A stretch of DNA of 64,000 nucleotides from assembly GCF_900111935.1 (NCBI RefSeq), contig NZ_FOYN01000003.1, positions 491,800 to 555,799 on the forward strand, written 5' to 3'. Below the pieces are notes generated by a model. That model worked only from the letters and a program-made list of their open reading frames with translations, was not told the origin of the DNA and did not search any database. Positions 1 to 8,562 of the stretch are shown in pieces. The stretch is from Halorubrum sodomense. Its GTDB lineage: Archaea; Halobacteriota; Halobacteria; Halobacteriales; Haloferacaceae. The number at the start of each line of letters is the position of its first letter. Within the stretch, counting starts at the first letter, position 1. A program made the position numbers and the translations under genes.

Positions 1-569
1 ATCCCCGCCGCGAACGTCTCGTCGACCTCGGCGTCGAACAGCGACAGGAGGATGTCCAGGTCGTGGATCATCAGGTCCTCGACCACGCCGTCGGCGGTAT
101 CGCGGTCTATCGGTGGCCCGAGCCGACGGGCGTCGACCGCGAGGACGTTCATCTCCGGAAGAACGTCTCCGAGGGCCCGCACCGCCGGGTTGAACCGCTC
201 GATGTGGCCGACCTGCAGCCGGAGGTCCTTCCGGTCGGCGAGCGAGATCAGCTCCCGGCCGGTCGCAATGTCGTCGACGAACGGCTTCTCGACGAGGACG
301 TGCGTGTCGGCCTCCAGCGCCTCCCGCACGACCGACGCGTGGAACTGCGTGGGCACGACCACCGAGACGGCGTCGACCGCCTGAAGCAGCGTCCCCCGAT
401 TGAGCGCCCGCGTCCCGTGTTTCTCGGCGATCTCTTTCGCCCGGTCCCAGTCGTCATCGGCGACGCCGACCAGGTCGACCGCGGACGACCCGGCGTACAC
501 GCGGGCGTGGTGGGCGCCCATGCTCCCGACGCCGATGACCCCGACGCGGAGCGGCGCGTCGTCAGTCAT
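1..569 (-). CDS. Gfo/Idh/MocA-family sugar dehydrogenase, partial (WlbA/WbpB-like)
   Basis: NAD-dependent sugar oxidoreductase, cut by the left window edge so that only about 189 N-terminal residues are visible. A Rossmann start (VGVIGVGSMGAHHARVY) sits in the first 25 residues, and the family signature HVLVEKPF with its catalytic-site Lys is near residue 95. The ATG at 569 overlaps the end of the aminotransferase gene by 8 nt, so the genes are one operon. Together with the next two genes this matches WlbA/WlbC/WlbB (WbpB/WbpE/WbpD), where the dehydrogenase oxidises UDP-GlcNAcA at C3. That substrate is inferred from gene order; the family alone does not fix it. Confidence 0.85.
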   Translation of the reverse strand, partial: MTDDAPLRVGVIGVGSMGAHHARVYAGSSAVDLVGVADDDWDRAKEIAEKHGTRALNRGTLLQAVDAVSVVVPTQFHASVVREALEADTHVLVEKPFVDDIATGRELISLADRKDLRLQVGHIERFNPAVRALGDVLPEMNVLAVDARRLGPPIDRDTADGVVEDLMIHDLDILLSLFDAEVDETFAAG

Positions 570-1689
570 TCGCGATCACCTCCGCCTCCGGCAGGCCGTA
601 GTGGTCGCGGACGGCGTCGGCGATCCGGGTGAGGTCCTCGTCGGTGACACCGGGGTGGACGGGCACCGACACGACCTCGTCGACGATCCGACTCGCCGTC
701 GGAACCGACGCTTCGTACCCGTCGTACGCCGGCTGGTCCGGGATCAGCGTCGGGTAGTAGACGGCCGTGTCGACGCCGCGATCGTCGAGGTGCTCCCGGA
801 GCGCCGCCCGGTCCGGACAGCGGATCGTGTACTGGTGGTAGACGTGACGGCGCTCCGGCGGCTCCACCGGCAGCGTCAGCGCCGAGACGTTCTCGAGCGC
901 CGCCGAGAGCCCCGCCGCGTTCTCCCGGCGGCGCGCGTTGTACGCCGGGAGCTTCCGGAGCTGTTCCACCCCGATAGCGGCCGAGAGGCTCGTCAGTCGG
1001 AGGTTGTGCCCGACCGAGACGTGATCGTAGCCGCGGTCGGCGGAGTCCGACCGCCCGTGGTTGACGAAGCGGGCGGCGCGCTCGGCGACCCCCTGATCGT
1101 CGGTGACGACCATCCCGCCCTCGCCGGTCGTCATGTTCTTCGTGGGGTAAAACGAGAAGCAGGCGGCGTCACCGAACGTGCCGACGGCCGTCCCGTCGTA
1201 GGCAGCTCCGTGCGCCTGCGCCGCGTCCTCTATCAGCGCGACGTCGTGTTCCTCGGCGATGTCGGTCAGCCGGTCCATCTCCGCGGCCAGCCCGTACAGG
1301 TGGACCGGGAGAATCGCAGCGACGTCGTCGGTCGCCTCGACGACGGCCTCGACCGAATCGGGGTCAAGCGTGTACGTCGCCGGGTCGATGTCGGCGAACA
1401 CCGGGCGCGCGCCGCAGAGCCGGACGGCGTTCGCGCTCGCGACGAACGAGAAGGGCGTGGTGACGACCGCGTCGCCGTCGCCGATCCCGACGGCTTCGAG
1501 CGCGGTCTGTAAGGCGGCGGTCCCGTTGGCGACCGCGACCCCGTGGTCGGCGCCGCAGAAGTCAGCGAACTCGCGTTCGAACTCGCGGACGACGGGGCCG
1601 TCCGCCAGTCGGCCGCTCGCTAACACCTCGCGGACGCGCTCGAGTTCCCGTTCGCCGACGTCGGGGTCGGCGATGGCGACCCGGCTCAT
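562..1689 (-). CDS. DegT/DnrJ/EryC1 aminotransferase (WlbC/WbpE-like)
   Basis: PLP-dependent sugar aminotransferase of 375 residues, normal for the family. Visible marks are the N-terminal GRLADGPVVREFEREFADFCGA-type region, the cofactor motif VALIEDAAQAHGA near residue 160, and the Schiff-base lysine in FSFYPTKNMTTGEGG near residue 190. The ATG at 1689 overlaps the acetyltransferase stop by 4 nt (ATGA), which fixes the start. In the trio it would aminate the 3-keto sugar made by the dehydrogenase, giving a 3-amino uronic acid nucleotide sugar. The family is certain; the exact sugar is an inference from the neighbours. Confidence 0.92.
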   Translation of the reverse strand: MSRVAIADPDVGERELERVREVLASGRLADGPVVREFEREFADFCGADHGVAVANGTAALQTALEAVGIGDGDAVVTTPFSFVASANAVRLCGARPVFADIDPATYTLDPDSVEAVVEATDDVAAILPVHLYGLAAEMDRLTDIAEEHDVALIEDAAQAHGAAYDGTAVGTFGDAACFSFYPTKNMTTGEGGMVVTDDQGVAERAARFVNHGRSDSADRGYDHVSVGHNLRLTSLSAAIGVEQLRKLPAYNARRRENAAGLSAALENVSALTLPVEPPERRHVYHQYTIRCPDRAALREHLDDRGVDTAVYYPTLIPDQPAYDGYEASVPTASRIVDEVVSVPVHPGVTDEDLTRIADAVRDHYGLPEAEVIAND

Positions 1690-2306
1690 GCTATCGTGTT
1701 GGAGTCGTCGAGCGGTTCCGGGAGGTCTCGGTGTTCGGCGGGGACGCCGGCGGCGAGCGTCTCGGGCGGCACGTCGTCGGTGACGACGGCGCCGGCGGCC
1801 ACGAACGCCCGTTCGCCGACGGAGACGCCGGGGAGGACGGTCGCGTTGGCGCCGATAGAGACCGAGTCGGCGAGCGTGGGCCCCTCGAGGTCGCCGTTCC
1901 GGCGGACGGGGTAGGGGTCGTTCGTCAGCACCGCGCCCGGTCCGACGAACACGCCGTCGCCTATCGCGGTCTCCCGGGGGACGTACACGTTCGTCTGGAG
2001 GCTCACGTGCGAGCCGACCGTCGTCTCCCCGTCGATGACGCTGTTGGTGCCGACGAGGACGTCGTCGCCGAGCTCGGTCCCTTCCCTGACGAGGGCGTTG
2101 TGTCCGGTCGTGAACCCGTCTCCCGCACGCACGTCCGCGTACACGATCGAACCGGACCGCACCGTCGCGTCGGCGCCGAGGACGGTCGCACCGGCGCCCT
2201 CGGCGTACTCGTACCCGACCGTCGCGCGCTCGCTCACCGTCGACCGCGGACCGAGTTCGACGTTCGTGACCGTCGAGGCCGGGGCGTTCCGTTGTAAATC
2301 GTCCAT
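1686..2306 (-). CDS. Hexapeptide-repeat sugar N-acetyltransferase (WlbB/WbpD-like)
   Basis: Left-handed beta-helix acyltransferase of 206 residues. Hexapeptide repeats run through most of the protein (SIGANATVLPGVSVGERAF and similar steps) and it ends with the usual AAGVPAEHR loop. WlbB-type enzymes acetylate the 3-amino group of UDP-GlcNAc(3NH2)A. This is the first gene of the operon, followed by the aminotransferase and dehydrogenase. The ATG at 2306 was chosen because the protein then begins just before the first repeats. A TATA-like element lies about 43 nt upstream. An upstream ATG at 2342 lies inside that element and is unlikely. Confidence 0.88.
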   Translation of the reverse strand: MDDLQRNAPASTVTNVELGPRSTVSERATVGYEYAEGAGATVLGADATVRSGSIVYADVRAGDGFTTGHNALVREGTELGDDVLVGTNSVIDGETTVGSHVSLQTNVYVPRETAIGDGVFVGPGAVLTNDPYPVRRNGDLEGPTLADSVSIGANATVLPGVSVGERAFVAAGAVVTDDVPPETLAAGVPAEHRDLPEPLDDSNTIA

Positions 2307-2339
2307 GACTGACTCGTGTGGCGATGCGGCCGGTCCGGT

Positions 2340-2350
2340 CATTGTTATGG
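2340..2350 (-). promoter_or_regulatory. TATA-like element CCATAACAATG, sugar trio
   Basis: On the minus strand this reads CCATAACAATG, about 43 nt before the acetyltransferase ATG. The core CATAACAAT recurs in front of several other genes of the glycan region, usually 33-34 nt before the start. Confidence 0.55.
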
Positions 2351-2595
2351 AGAGGCTTGTCGGGGTACGATCTGCATACTCGGTCGGCCCCGACCGGCGA
2401 CCGAATCCACGCTGAAGCGGGCGAAATCGGGCGAGAGGACCATTCGAAAGGCGCTCGGCGCGGATCTGGATCGACGGCCGGTCCGCCGAGCGGAACGCCG
2501 ACGAGGGCCCGCGTCGACGGAGCCACGGACGCGACCGGGGCAGAATGCCGTGAACCCGACGACGGAGTAAGGAGTGGGCACGCGGCTCACGTCTC

Positions 2596-2658
2596 GCGTT
2601 ACTCGCCTCGCCTCCGGCGTTACTCACCTGTCCCCCGGCGTTACTCGGCTCGCGCCAG
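2596..2658 (+). repeat. Three 21-bp imperfect tandem repeats in intergenic region
   Basis: The 9-mer GCGTTACTC starts at 2596, 2617 and 2638, exactly 21 bp apart, with similar C/T-rich fill between copies. The array sits about 60-120 bp before the promoter of the secreted protein at 2752. A spacing of two helical turns puts the copies on one DNA face, which would suit a multimeric regulator. No binding protein is known. The remaining intergenic DNA (2351-2751) shows no convincing gene. Confidence 0.6.
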
Positions 2659-2718
2659 CGGGGGATCGCTATCGCGCCGCTCCCCCTGTTCGAGCCCGCT
2701 CTCCCGAGGTATGCCCAT

Positions 2719-2728
2719 CGTAACAAAG
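2719..2728 (+). promoter_or_regulatory. TATA-like element CGTAACAAAG
   Basis: CGTAACAAAG begins 33 nt before the ATG at 2752, the spacing expected for a leaderless haloarchaeal transcript. It is a variant of the CATAACAAT element seen at other genes of the region. Confidence 0.55.
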
Positions 2729-2751
2729 TCGACATTCGCGGACACTCACGT

Positions 2752-4536
2752 ATGGAGATAACCGGTATCCACGCGGTGGCTGCGGTGCTGCTCGTCGTCG
2801 GCGGGACCGTCGGTGCCGCGTCCGTCGCGGATCTCGGAGGCGGTGCGTCGGTGACCGTCGATGACACGGAGACGGTGAAGCCGACCACCGGCGACACCGC
2901 CTTCGAGGTGCGGACCACGCTCAACAACAGCGACGCCGCGAACGCGACGCGATCGTACGACCTGGTCGTCGAAGGCGGGAGCGGCTCCGCCGTCACCGTC
3001 GACGAGCGGACGGTGACCCTGTCGGCCGGGGAGACGCGCCGGCTCACCCTCTCGGCCCCGAGGGACGCGCTGAGACCGGGACGGTACAACTTCACGCTGA
3101 GCGACGGCTCGGAGGCGTTGGCGACGGGCAACGTCACCCTCGATCCGCCCGCGTTCGTCCTCTCCGACGCCGGCGCGGGCGAGGTCGTTCGCGGCGATCT
3201 AGGGACCGTCGACGTGACCGTTCGCAACCGCGGCGACTTCCGCGGGCTGCGGAACGTTGATCTTCTCCTCGACCGCGACCGCGACGGCGCGTTCGAGGTC
3301 GGGGAAGCCGTCGCCACGAGGGCGCCGACACTCGGGGCCGGAGCCGACACGACCGTGCGGTTTTCGGTCGGGACCGACGGGCTCGATCCGGGGACCTACG
3401 CGTACCGCATCGAAACGGCAGATGGCGCTCGGGAGGGGGTACTCGTCGTCCTCCGCCCGGCGACGTTCCGCGTCGCGGGAGCGACGATGACCACCGACGC
3501 CGTCAGGGGCGACCGGTTCAACGGGTCGGTGACGCTGACGAACGCGGGCGACGTCCCCGGCACGGAGACGGTCTGGCTCGACGGCCCGGCCGAGTCGTTC
3601 GACTGGAACCGGTCGGTGACGCTCGACGGGAACGAGACGAGGACGTTCGAGTTCGCGGCGGCGACGGCGAACCTCACCCGCGGGAACTACTCGGTCGCCG
3701 TCGCGACGGCGAACGACTCGGCCACGGCGACGCTCCGCGTCCGCGAGAGCTTCTTCAAAGTCGACGACGTCGACGGACCGGAGTCGGCCGACGTGGACGG
3801 CGACGTCGAGTTCACCGCGCGGGTGTCGAACATCGGCGACGCGGCCGGGAACGAGACCGTCGAACACCGCATCGATCTGAACGGCGACGACGACCCGGAG
3901 ACGGTGACCGGGAACCGGACCGTGACCCTCGCTCCGGGCGAGCGGACGACCGTCGAGTTCGTGATTCCCGCCGACAGCGACCGGTTCACCGACGACGACC
4001 TGCTCGGCACGCACGTCTTCGGCGTGTACACCGGAGACACCAACGCGACCAGCGTCGTGGTCGTCCGGGACTACTACTCGGGCGGTGGTGGTGGGTCCGC
4101 CTCGTCGTCGTCATCTTCCTCGTCGAACGACGAGACCGAGACGGTCTCGAAGGACGTGATCACCCAGGAGAAGTACGGGCTCGACTACGACGAGGTCAGC
4201 AGCGAGACGCAGTCGCAGGTCGACGAGATCTACGAGCGGCAGCCGTTCGCGGACGGGCTCGTGATCACCGAGGTCCTGACCCGCGAGGAGATCGCGCGAC
4301 AGGAGTTCGGCCTCGACGTCGAGCGGAACGACGACTTCGATTTCACCTCGATCGACGTCGAGACCCAACAGGAGATCGAGGCCGCCTTCGACGAGCAGTT
4401 CGAGTCCGACGACGGCGACCGGATCGAGTCGTGGGACGAACTGGCCAGGGCGGAGTTCGACAGCGAGTACGAGGCGCTTAACGAGGAGCGAAAAGAGACG
4501 ATCCGCGAGCGGTACCGAGCGCAGTTCGACTCCTGA
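2752..4536 (+). CDS. Secreted CARDB-like protein with C-terminal helical repeats
   Basis: Exported protein of 594 residues. Residues 1-24 form a Sec-type signal (hydrophobic HAVAAVLLVVGGTVGAAS). Residues 40-440 contain four to five Ig-like CARDB-type units with phrases such as VTVRNRGDF, VTLTNAGDVPG and ARVSNIGDAAGN, plus many N-glycosylation sequons. A Gly/Ser linker (about 444-462) leads to an acidic helical tail with three copies of a roughly 35-residue unit resembling LTREEIARQEFGLD...ETQQEIEAAFDEQF. The same unit ends the convergent neighbour at 4586. It is probably a cell-surface or secreted structural protein. Its role is unknown; location in a glycan region suggests envelope work. Confidence 0.85.
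   Translation: MEITGIHAVAAVLLVVGGTVGAASVADLGGGASVTVDDTETVKPTTGDTAFEVRTTLNNSDAANATRSYDLVVEGGSGSAVTVDERTVTLSAGETRRLTLSAPRDALRPGRYNFTLSDGSEALATGNVTLDPPAFVLSDAGAGEVVRGDLGTVDVTVRNRGDFRGLRNVDLLLDRDRDGAFEVGEAVATRAPTLGAGADTTVRFSVGTDGLDPGTYAYRIETADGAREGVLVVLRPATFRVAGATMTTDAVRGDRFNGSVTLTNAGDVPGTETVWLDGPAESFDWNRSVTLDGNETRTFEFAAATANLTRGNYSVAVATANDSATATLRVRESFFKVDDVDGPESADVDGDVEFTARVSNIGDAAGNETVEHRIDLNGDDDPETVTGNRTVTLAPGERTTVEFVIPADSDRFTDDDLLGTHVFGVYTGDTNATSVVVVRDYYSGGGGGSASSSSSSSSNDETETVSKDVITQEKYGLDYDEVSSETQSQVDEIYERQPFADGLVITEVLTREEIARQEFGLDVERNDDFDFTSIDVETQQEIEAAFDEQFESDDGDRIESWDELARAEFDSEYEALNEERKETIRERYRAQFDS
4146..4533 (+). repeat. Three copies of helical C-terminal repeat
   Basis: Three protein repeats start near 4146, 4261 and 4427. 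Each has the pattern hydrophobic-x-(K/R/E)-(Y/F)-G/D-x2-(Y/F)-x-x-(L/V)-S/N-x-E-T, about 10 residues, then (I/L)YxxQF. Two further copies lie at the end of the convergent gene (about 4815-4590, minus strand). Confidence 0.7.
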
Positions 4537-4585
4537 AGCCGCACGTGTTTGCGCCCGTCGCGGGCGTCGAGTCGCCCGCCGACGC

Positions 4586-5785
4586 CTACGGCGGACCGTC
4601 GGGGAACTGGGCGCGATAGAGCGTCGTTATTTTTCCCTTCGTCTCCCCGCTCAGTTCCGAGAAGGGCATCTCGTAGCGCATCCGCGAGAGCTCGTCTTTC
4701 GTGAGCTTCGTCTCGGCGTCCTGCCGGTCGTGGACCGACCGGACGAGCCGAGCAGTCGGCTCGCTCAACTCGTCGAAGGGTATCCCGTACGCGACTCGTG
4801 AGATCTGGTCGAGCGACTGCGTCCCGTTTTCCGGCACCGGTTCCGCGGTGACCGCCGACTCGTCGACGGTCACGTTCAGCTCGTAGGGCCCCGAGCTGTC
4901 CGCTACGTCCGCCACGGCGACGAAGTACCACTCGCTCTCCTCGGCGCTGAACCGGATGGTGGCGGGAGCCCCGCTGCCGACGTACCGCGTCGCGGTGTCG
5001 GTCGGCTCCCCCGCGGGGGCGGTGTCCACGTTCAGCACCGAGACACCGTCCGCCGACTCCCGGTCGACCGTGACGGTGACCGGGACCGTCACCGACCGCG
5101 GCTGCTCGGGCGTCTCGTAGTCGGGGAGCGTGAACGCGTAGTAGTCGACGTCGGCGCCCTCGAGGTCAGCCGAGACCGTCGCGTTGCGTCCCGCGTCGGT
5201 GGCGGTGAGTTCGAGCCGCGTCGCGTTCTCCCGGTCGTCGTTCGGCTCGTCCGGCACGTCGGCGGTCTGCGCTATCTCGAGCGAGAGTTCGAACGTCCCG
5301 GTGGCGCGGACGGTGGTGCTCTCGACTCTGACCGTCGCTCGGCCCGGCGCCTTCGTCGTCGCGTTGAATCGCCCCGTCTCCCCGCTCTGAACGCCGAGAC
5401 CGGCGCTGTCGGGGGCCACACTGCCGTCGGGCATCTCGGCCCGAACCGACGCCGTGTAGACCATCGACGTGTCTGTCGGTTCCTCAAGCGAGAACTCGAT
5501 CGTGGCCCGCTCGCCGGGCTCGATGTCGAACGCGTAGACCGGGAACGCCGACAGGGTCCCGGTCACCGTCTCGCCCGGTTCGATCACCGCGGGACCCCCC
5601 TCGGTCTGGCGCCGGACGTCCCCGGGCGACGCCCGTCCGCGGTCCGGCTCGTCGGCGACCGCCGTTCCGTTACCGGCGTCCGAGACGGGGGCGCTCGCCC
5701 CGTAGACGCCGGCGGCTATCCCGCCCGCTGCGACCAAGCAGACGGCGATCAGTACGACGGTTCGCTCCATGTGTCTCTTGGACAT
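4586..5785 (-). CDS. Secreted PPC-like protein sharing the helical C-terminal repeat
   Basis: Exported protein of 399 residues. An N-terminal signal (RTVVLIAVCLVAAGGIAAGVYGA) is followed by a Thr/Asp-rich stretch and two beta-rich domains. The second begins with the DEPNDDRENATRLEL motif typical of pre-peptidase C-terminal (PPC) domains and continues DVDYYAFTLP. The last 75 residues hold two copies of the helical unit (LDQISRVAYGIPFDELS and LTKDELSRMRYEMPFSELS) also found in the convergent gene at 2752. The start may be ATG 5785 or ATG 5770; the former gives a more basic n-region. The two genes end 49 bp apart. Function is unknown; the shared tail suggests the same partner or location. Confidence 0.82.
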   Translation of the reverse strand: MSKRHMERTVVLIAVCLVAAGGIAAGVYGASAPVSDAGNGTAVADEPDRGRASPGDVRRQTEGGPAVIEPGETVTGTLSAFPVYAFDIEPGERATIEFSLEEPTDTSMVYTASVRAEMPDGSVAPDSAGLGVQSGETGRFNATTKAPGRATVRVESTTVRATGTFELSLEIAQTADVPDEPNDDRENATRLELTATDAGRNATVSADLEGADVDYYAFTLPDYETPEQPRSVTVPVTVTVDRESADGVSVLNVDTAPAGEPTDTATRYVGSGAPATIRFSAEESEWYFVAVADVADSSGPYELNVTVDESAVTAEPVPENGTQSLDQISRVAYGIPFDELSEPTARLVRSVHDRQDAETKLTKDELSRMRYEMPFSELSGETKGKITTLYRAQFPDGPP

Positions 5786-5952
5786 AAGCGGGCGAGCGCG
5801 TGACCGCACCGCCGCATTGTAATTCAGAGAGTAATACGGGTAGGGACGCCGTAGCGCGACCGGTCGGGCGGTACCCGGGTCTCACCCGCCGGGCCGGTCG
5901 AACACGACCCGTCGCACGGATTTGACCGTCGAGCCCGCGGCGAGGACGCCCG

Positions 5953-7170
5953 CTACCGGTCGGGAGCCGACGCGTCCACCGCGGGCGCTTCGTCGGCGAC
6001 CCGGGACACCGCTTCGGGCGGGACGCGCATCACTGATCCGCCGTCGCTCCGCGCGTTGAACGGGTTAACGAACAGTCCGAGTCGCTCGTCGGCGGCGAGG
6101 AACACGTACGCGCTCGCGGTGGGGACCCCCGGAACGCGCTCACCGACCGGCCGGCGGCGGCGGAACGCGGCCAGCTCGTACCACGTCTCGTACGACGACG
6201 ACGAGGAGGCGACCAGCACCCGCGCCGCGTCGCCGCTGCGGTTCCGCCGACCCGCGGGCGCGGTGCTGTCATCGCCGATCTCTGCCGCCGTCGCGACGGC
6301 GACCCAGAGGTCACCGTCGACCGTCAGCGTCGCCGCGTAGTACGCCGACGCGTCCGTACGTCCGACCGTTTCGGGCTCTGCGGGACCGTCGCGGCGCAGC
6401 CGAAGGAGCTCCACGTCCGCCGCGTACGAGCAGTCCATCCCCCACAGCACGGCCGTCGGCGTGAACGCGAGCCCGACCGCCCGCCACCGCTGGCTCCCGC
6501 TCCCGACGCGGACGAACTCGCCGTCGACGAGGCGACCGACCGCGCTCTCGTCGTCGGTGTCGCCCGCCGTCGCCCACAGGGCGTCCCGGTACGGGTCGTG
6601 GAAGACGCCGTGGAAGTGACGGACTTCGGTCGTCTCGACGCGAATCTCCCACGTCCGCCCGTCGTCATCGCTGCGGAGGATCCGAGCCGGGTCGTCCCCG
6701 AGCGTGTACTCCGCGAGGTAAACGTCGCCGCCGTGGAGACAGACCGAGGTCGGGAGCGTGCCCATCGGTCCCGACGAGTCGGGGAGCCGATGGACCGGCG
6801 CCCACGACCGCCCGGAGTCGCCGGAGCGGAACACCCGCCGCCCGACTGTCGCGAGCAGCGTGCCGTCGCGGAGCGGCCAGAGGTTCGTCGTCGTCCACGA
6901 GCCGACGACGGGACGTAAGGCCACCTTCGCGAACCGGCCGTGTCGCAGGCGAAAGGCCGCGTCAAGCCGCCCGTCCCCCGGCGTCGGGAGGGTACCGAGC
7001 GAGACGCCTCCCTCGGACCGCGTCCAGACGCCGACCGTCCGCCCGCGCGTCCAGTAGAGGCGTCCGTCTCTCACCCCGCCGATCCGCGCCTCCGGACCGA
7101 GGTCAAGCGGTTCGCTCCGCATCCCAACGACGCCGCGCTCGGTCGCCCGCTCGAGGTGGCGTCGGGTCAT
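5953..7170 (-). CDS. Asp-box (BNR/sialidase-like) beta-propeller protein
   Basis: Protein of 405 residues with sialidase/BNR Asp-box motifs: RSGDSGRSWAPV near residue 120 and RSDDDGRTWEI near residue 170, plus further blade-like strands. No signal peptide or membrane segment is visible, so it may be cytoplasmic. The sialidase Arg triad cannot be recognised, so hydrolase activity is doubtful. The ATG at 7170 lies 10 nt after the stop of the upstream dehydrogenase gene, making a two-gene operon. Similar fold-only proteins occur in glycan clusters. The ligand is unknown. Confidence 0.7.
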   Translation of the reverse strand: MTRRHLERATERGVVGMRSEPLDLGPEARIGGVRDGRLYWTRGRTVGVWTRSEGGVSLGTLPTPGDGRLDAAFRLRHGRFAKVALRPVVGSWTTTNLWPLRDGTLLATVGRRVFRSGDSGRSWAPVHRLPDSSGPMGTLPTSVCLHGGDVYLAEYTLGDDPARILRSDDDGRTWEIRVETTEVRHFHGVFHDPYRDALWATAGDTDDESAVGRLVDGEFVRVGSGSQRWRAVGLAFTPTAVLWGMDCSYAADVELLRLRRDGPAEPETVGRTDASAYYAATLTVDGDLWVAVATAAEIGDDSTAPAGRRNRSGDAARVLVASSSSSYETWYELAAFRRRRPVGERVPGVPTASAYVFLAADERLGLFVNPFNARSDGGSVMRVPPEAVSRVADEAPAVDASAPDR

Positions 7171-7180
7171 CGGGGACGGG

Positions 7181-8392
7181 TCACCGTTCGGCGGCCGACC
7201 CGTCGTCGGACCCGTCCGCGGGGGTGTCGGCGGCGGACGCCGCGCGGTCGGCCGCGGGACCGAGCCACCCGGTGTCGATCATCGCGACGAGCGGGTTGTC
7301 CTCGATTTCGAGCGGGAGGTCGACTCGCCCGCGCCGTCTGGCCGACTCCCACGCGGCGAAGACCACCTCCGTCGACCGGAGCGCGTCCCGTCCGGACAGT
7401 TCGGGCTCCGACCCCGTCTTCAGCCCCTCGACCGCGTCCGCGATGGCCCGCTCGATGAACACCGGTCGCTTCTGAACCTCGGTCGAGACCAGCGGCAGTC
7501 GCGCCCGCACACCGCGCAGCGCGGCGCCGAGGTATCCCTGGAAACCGAGGCCGTGGAGGTTCTCGCCGTCCGTCTCGACCGACTGCCACGTCCCGCCGTC
7601 GGTCCGGTAGCGGAGCGTCGGTCCGCCGTCGACGCCGAGTTCGATGGCGCCGTCCGTGCCGGCCAACCGGAGGTAACACGCCCCCTCCGGGGCCGACTCG
7701 CCGGTGGTCGCGATCCCCACCGTCCCGTCGGCGTCGCGCCACTGAACGAGCGCCTGCGTGGCGTTCGGCGTCCCGAACCACCGGTTCTCCTCCCGGTAGT
7801 CGACCTGCGCCAGCACCCACTCCACGTCGACGCCGTCGGTGAAGTACCGGGAGAGGTCGACCTGGTGGATCCCGGCGTCGAACAGCGTCTCGTCCGCGAA
7901 CTCGATCCGCGTGAGCGAACCGATCGCGCCGTCGTCGAGGAGCTCCTTGGCCCTCCGGAACGGCGCGCCGAACCGGCGCTGGTGGTTGACGGTGAGCTGG
8001 ACCCGGTTCCGGTCGCAGGTCCGGACCATCGACTTACAGTCGCCCCAGGTGTCGGCCATCGGTTTCTCGCAGTGGATCGCCGAGACGTTCCCGCTCTCGG
8101 CGCAGTCCTCGACGATCGCGGCGTGGATCCCCGGCGGCACGCAGACGCTCACGAGGTCCGGCTCGACCGCGTCGAGCATCGTCTCGTAGTCCTCGTAGAC
8201 GGTTCCCTCGCGCAGGTCGAACTCGCGGGCGAAGGCCCGTCCGTTCTCGAGGACGATGTCCGCGCACGCGACGAGCTCGCAGTCGTCGTTGCTCTCGTAG
8301 GCGCGCCCGTGACGATACCCCATCGCGTATCCGTCTCGGTCGGGGTCGGAGGGGTCGGGGCCCGTGCCGATGACCGCGACGTCGTAGACCAT
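7181..8392 (-). CDS. Gfo/Idh/MocA-family oxidoreductase
   Basis: NAD(P)-dependent sugar-type dehydrogenase of 403 residues. The N-terminal Rossmann motif is unusual: VIGTGPDPSDPDRDGYAMG has an insertion where GxGxxG normally continues. The signature IHCEKPMADTWGD with the catalytic Lys is near residue 120, followed by VNHQRRFGAPF and a DAGIHQVDLSRY segment with a likely catalytic His. The C-terminal 40 residues are acidic and low complexity. It is the first gene of a pair with the Asp-box protein. It differs clearly from the trio dehydrogenase at 1-569. Its substrate is unknown. Confidence 0.87.
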   Translation of the reverse strand: MVYDVAVIGTGPDPSDPDRDGYAMGYRHGRAYESNDDCELVACADIVLENGRAFAREFDLREGTVYEDYETMLDAVEPDLVSVCVPPGIHAAIVEDCAESGNVSAIHCEKPMADTWGDCKSMVRTCDRNRVQLTVNHQRRFGAPFRRAKELLDDGAIGSLTRIEFADETLFDAGIHQVDLSRYFTDGVDVEWVLAQVDYREENRWFGTPNATQALVQWRDADGTVGIATTGESAPEGACYLRLAGTDGAIELGVDGGPTLRYRTDGGTWQSVETDGENLHGLGFQGYLGAALRGVRARLPLVSTEVQKRPVFIERAIADAVEGLKTGSEPELSGRDALRSTEVVFAAWESARRRGRVDLPLEIEDNPLVAMIDTGWLGPAADRAASAADTPADGSDDGSAAER

Positions 8393-8422
8393 TTCGAGCG
8401 GAGAAGGCCACCCCCGACCAAA

Positions 8423-8430
8423 GAGTATAG
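8423..8430 (-). promoter_or_regulatory. TATA-like element CTATACTC
   Basis: CTATACTC on the minus strand begins 38 nt before the ATG at 8392 and is the best promoter candidate for the dehydrogenase/propeller pair. Confidence 0.45.
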
Positions 8431-8527
8431 ACCGCCTACCGCACGCGGTCGAATCGAACCGCCGGGCTGCGGGCCGATTCGACGGGCGACGTTCGAACGA
8501 GCGTCGAGCGGGGGCGGCGGTACGATT

Positions 8528-8541
8528 CCCATAACAATACC
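8528..8541 (+). promoter_or_regulatory. TATA-like element CCCATAACAATACC
   Basis: The core CATAACAAT starts 33 nt before the GTG start at 8563. The same string TAACAATACC recurs before the GT2 gene at 21364. Confidence 0.6.
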
Positions 8542-8562
8542 GCCGCTCTCGGATACCCCGTT

